Source of the DNA: an uncultured delta proteobacterium
GTDB lineage: Bacteria; Desulfobacterota; Syntrophia; Syntrophales; UBA8958
NCBI GenBank assembly: GCA_903885795.1
Contig: CAISJV010000084.1
Location: 1 to 64,000 of the forward strand
DNA: 64,000 nt
Reading direction: 5' to 3'
Shown in pieces: positions 63,470 through 64,000 of the stretch. Numbering within the stretch: position 1 is the first letter of the stretch; the number at the start of each line of letters is the position of its first letter. Under the pieces are notes generated by a model. The model worked only from the letters and a program-made list of their open reading frames with translations. It made no database searches and was not told the DNA's origin. The position numbers and the translations under genes are program-made.

Positions 63470-63786
63470 TGAATCGATTCGATATATATTTGATAAATCT
63501 TGATCCTACCGTTGGTTCTGAAATTCAGAAAACAAGACCTTGTGTGATTATTTCGCCGGATGAAATGAACCGGCATATACACACCGTCATAGTTGCCCCG
63601 ATGACGACTGCCGGGATAGATTATCCCACGAGAATAACTTGCGAATTTAAAGAAAAAAAGGGACATATTGTGCTGGATCAGATACGGACAATAGACAAAA
63701 AGCGACTTATAAAAAAACTCGGCACTCTTGATTCAGATATCCAGTTAAAGGTTATTTCCGTCTTGCAGCGGCTATTTGCCTTTTGA
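63457..63786 (+). CDS. mazF: MazF/PemK-type mRNA endonuclease toxin
   Basis: The 109-residue toxin has the MazF fold: FDIYLINLDPTVGSEIQKTRP (N-terminal loop), VIISPDEMN and VIVAPMTT, and a C-terminal GHIVLDQIRTIDKKRL. It cuts single-stranded RNA at short motifs and is neutralised by the upstream antitoxin. The ATG at 63457 overlaps mazE; 63463 is an alternative. Confidence 0.93.
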   Translation: MAMVVNRFDIYLINLDPTVGSEIQKTRPCVIISPDEMNRHIHTVIVAPMTTAGIDYPTRITCEFKEKKGHIVLDQIRTIDKKRLIKKLGTLDSDIQLKVISVLQRLFAF

Positions 63787-63802
63787 GATTGCCGGAATTA
63801 AC

Positions 63803-63841
63803 TTGACATCACCGTATCACTAACGTACCATATGCAGTACG
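63803..63841 (+). promoter_or_regulatory. Promoter and operator of the Phd/YefM-type gene
   Basis: TTGACA (63803-63808) and TACCAT (63826-63831) are 17 bases apart. CGTAC (63824-63828) and GTACG (63837-63841) form an inverted repeat over the -10. GTAC cores occur in YefM operators, so self-repression is likely (inference). Confidence 0.6.
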
Positions 63842-63858
63842 ATTGGGAGGTGGGAGAG

Positions 63859-64000
63859 ATGACAACACTATCGGCATCAGAAGCAAGAAAGCGATTATAC
63901 AATCTGGTGGATGAAGTGAAAGAAAGCCACCAACCGGTACAGATCGTCGGTAAGAGAAACTCTGCGGTTCTTGTGTCGGAAGAGGATTGGAAAGCGATAG
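63859..64000 (+). CDS. Phd/YefM-type antitoxin, N-terminal part (partial)
   Basis: Forty-seven residues are visible, beginning MTTLSASEARKRLYNLVD and continuing to VQIVGKRNSAVLVSEEDW, the typical Phd/YefM DNA-binding fold. A partner toxin (YoeB, Doc or RelE type) should start just beyond the window. The ribosome site is GGGAGAG. This is a second toxin-antitoxin unit right next to mazEF. Confidence 0.88.
   Translation, partial: MTTLSASEARKRLYNLVDEVKESHQPVQIVGKRNSAVLVSEEDWKAI

Noticed and set aside
1-64000. CRISPR array, prophage or rRNA genes
   Set aside because: No regularly spaced direct repeats, phage structural genes or ribosomal RNA sequences were seen.

Overview
The window is chromosomal DNA from an anaerobic bacterium, most likely a Desulfobacterota (deltaproteobacterial) lineage near Syntrophus/Smithella. 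The reasons are the rpoD to tRNA-Met(CAU) to zinc-ribbon to rnpB arrangement, a long Flx/Hdr-type electron-bifurcating operon with a selenocysteine MvhD, an adjacent NfnAB pair, and the many oxygen-sensitive Fe-S and radical SAM enzymes. No taxonomic search was possible, so the lineage is an inference.

Region 1 (1-8260, +): a tail of an unknown gene, then hisI-hisG-hisB, a lipoprotein, hisA, a HIT protein, YqeY, dnaG and rpoD. The primary sigma factor has an unusual region 4.2. Region 2 (8261-14429): tRNA-Met, a DUF164-type zinc-ribbon protein, RNase P RNA, then on the minus strand PEP synthase, a Cache-domain membrane protein and an F0 c subunit. Region 3 (14430-18691, +): a small membrane protein, a soluble three-PAS histidine kinase, an NtrC-type regulator and the GTPase EngB.

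Region 4 (18839-30758, +): a redox operon made of an HdrA-GltD-HdrA fusion, selenoprotein MvhD (in-frame TGA at 23529), an FrhB/FdhB-like Fe-S protein, HdrC, HdrB, FlxC/AsrA-like and FlxA/AsrB-like subunits, followed by NfnA and NfnB. Together they should connect NAD(P)H, ferredoxin and a thiol/disulfide or similar low-potential couple in the cytoplasm. A palindromic mobile-type repeat lies between the two halves.

Region 5 (31084-62019, both strands): a roughly 31 kb biosynthetic locus that I regard as the main find. It combines an aryl-polyene-like type II fatty acid/polyketide set (four complete ketosynthases, one ketosynthase-like protein without the Cys, four ACPs, three dehydratase-type genes including a DH-phosphopantetheinyl transferase fusion, a ketoreductase, two thioesterases, an AMP ligase, a MIO ammonia-lyase, a LolA-like protein, a lipoprotein and an ABC exporter) with five radical SAM enzymes, a CrtI-like oxidoreductase and two glycerolipid-type acyltransferases (PlsC-like, PlsY-like). 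This content suggests that an aromatic amino acid is deaminated, activated and extended to an unsaturated aryl-capped chain. The chain would then be modified by radical chemistry and moved into a membrane lipid. The radical SAM/CrtI/FabF/ACP combination also recalls gene sets proposed for ladderane lipids.

Region 6 (62020-64000): accessory DNA with a gene of unknown function followed by an integron-like attC candidate, a MazEF-type toxin-antitoxin pair and the start of a Phd/YefM-type antitoxin. The window ends inside that last gene.
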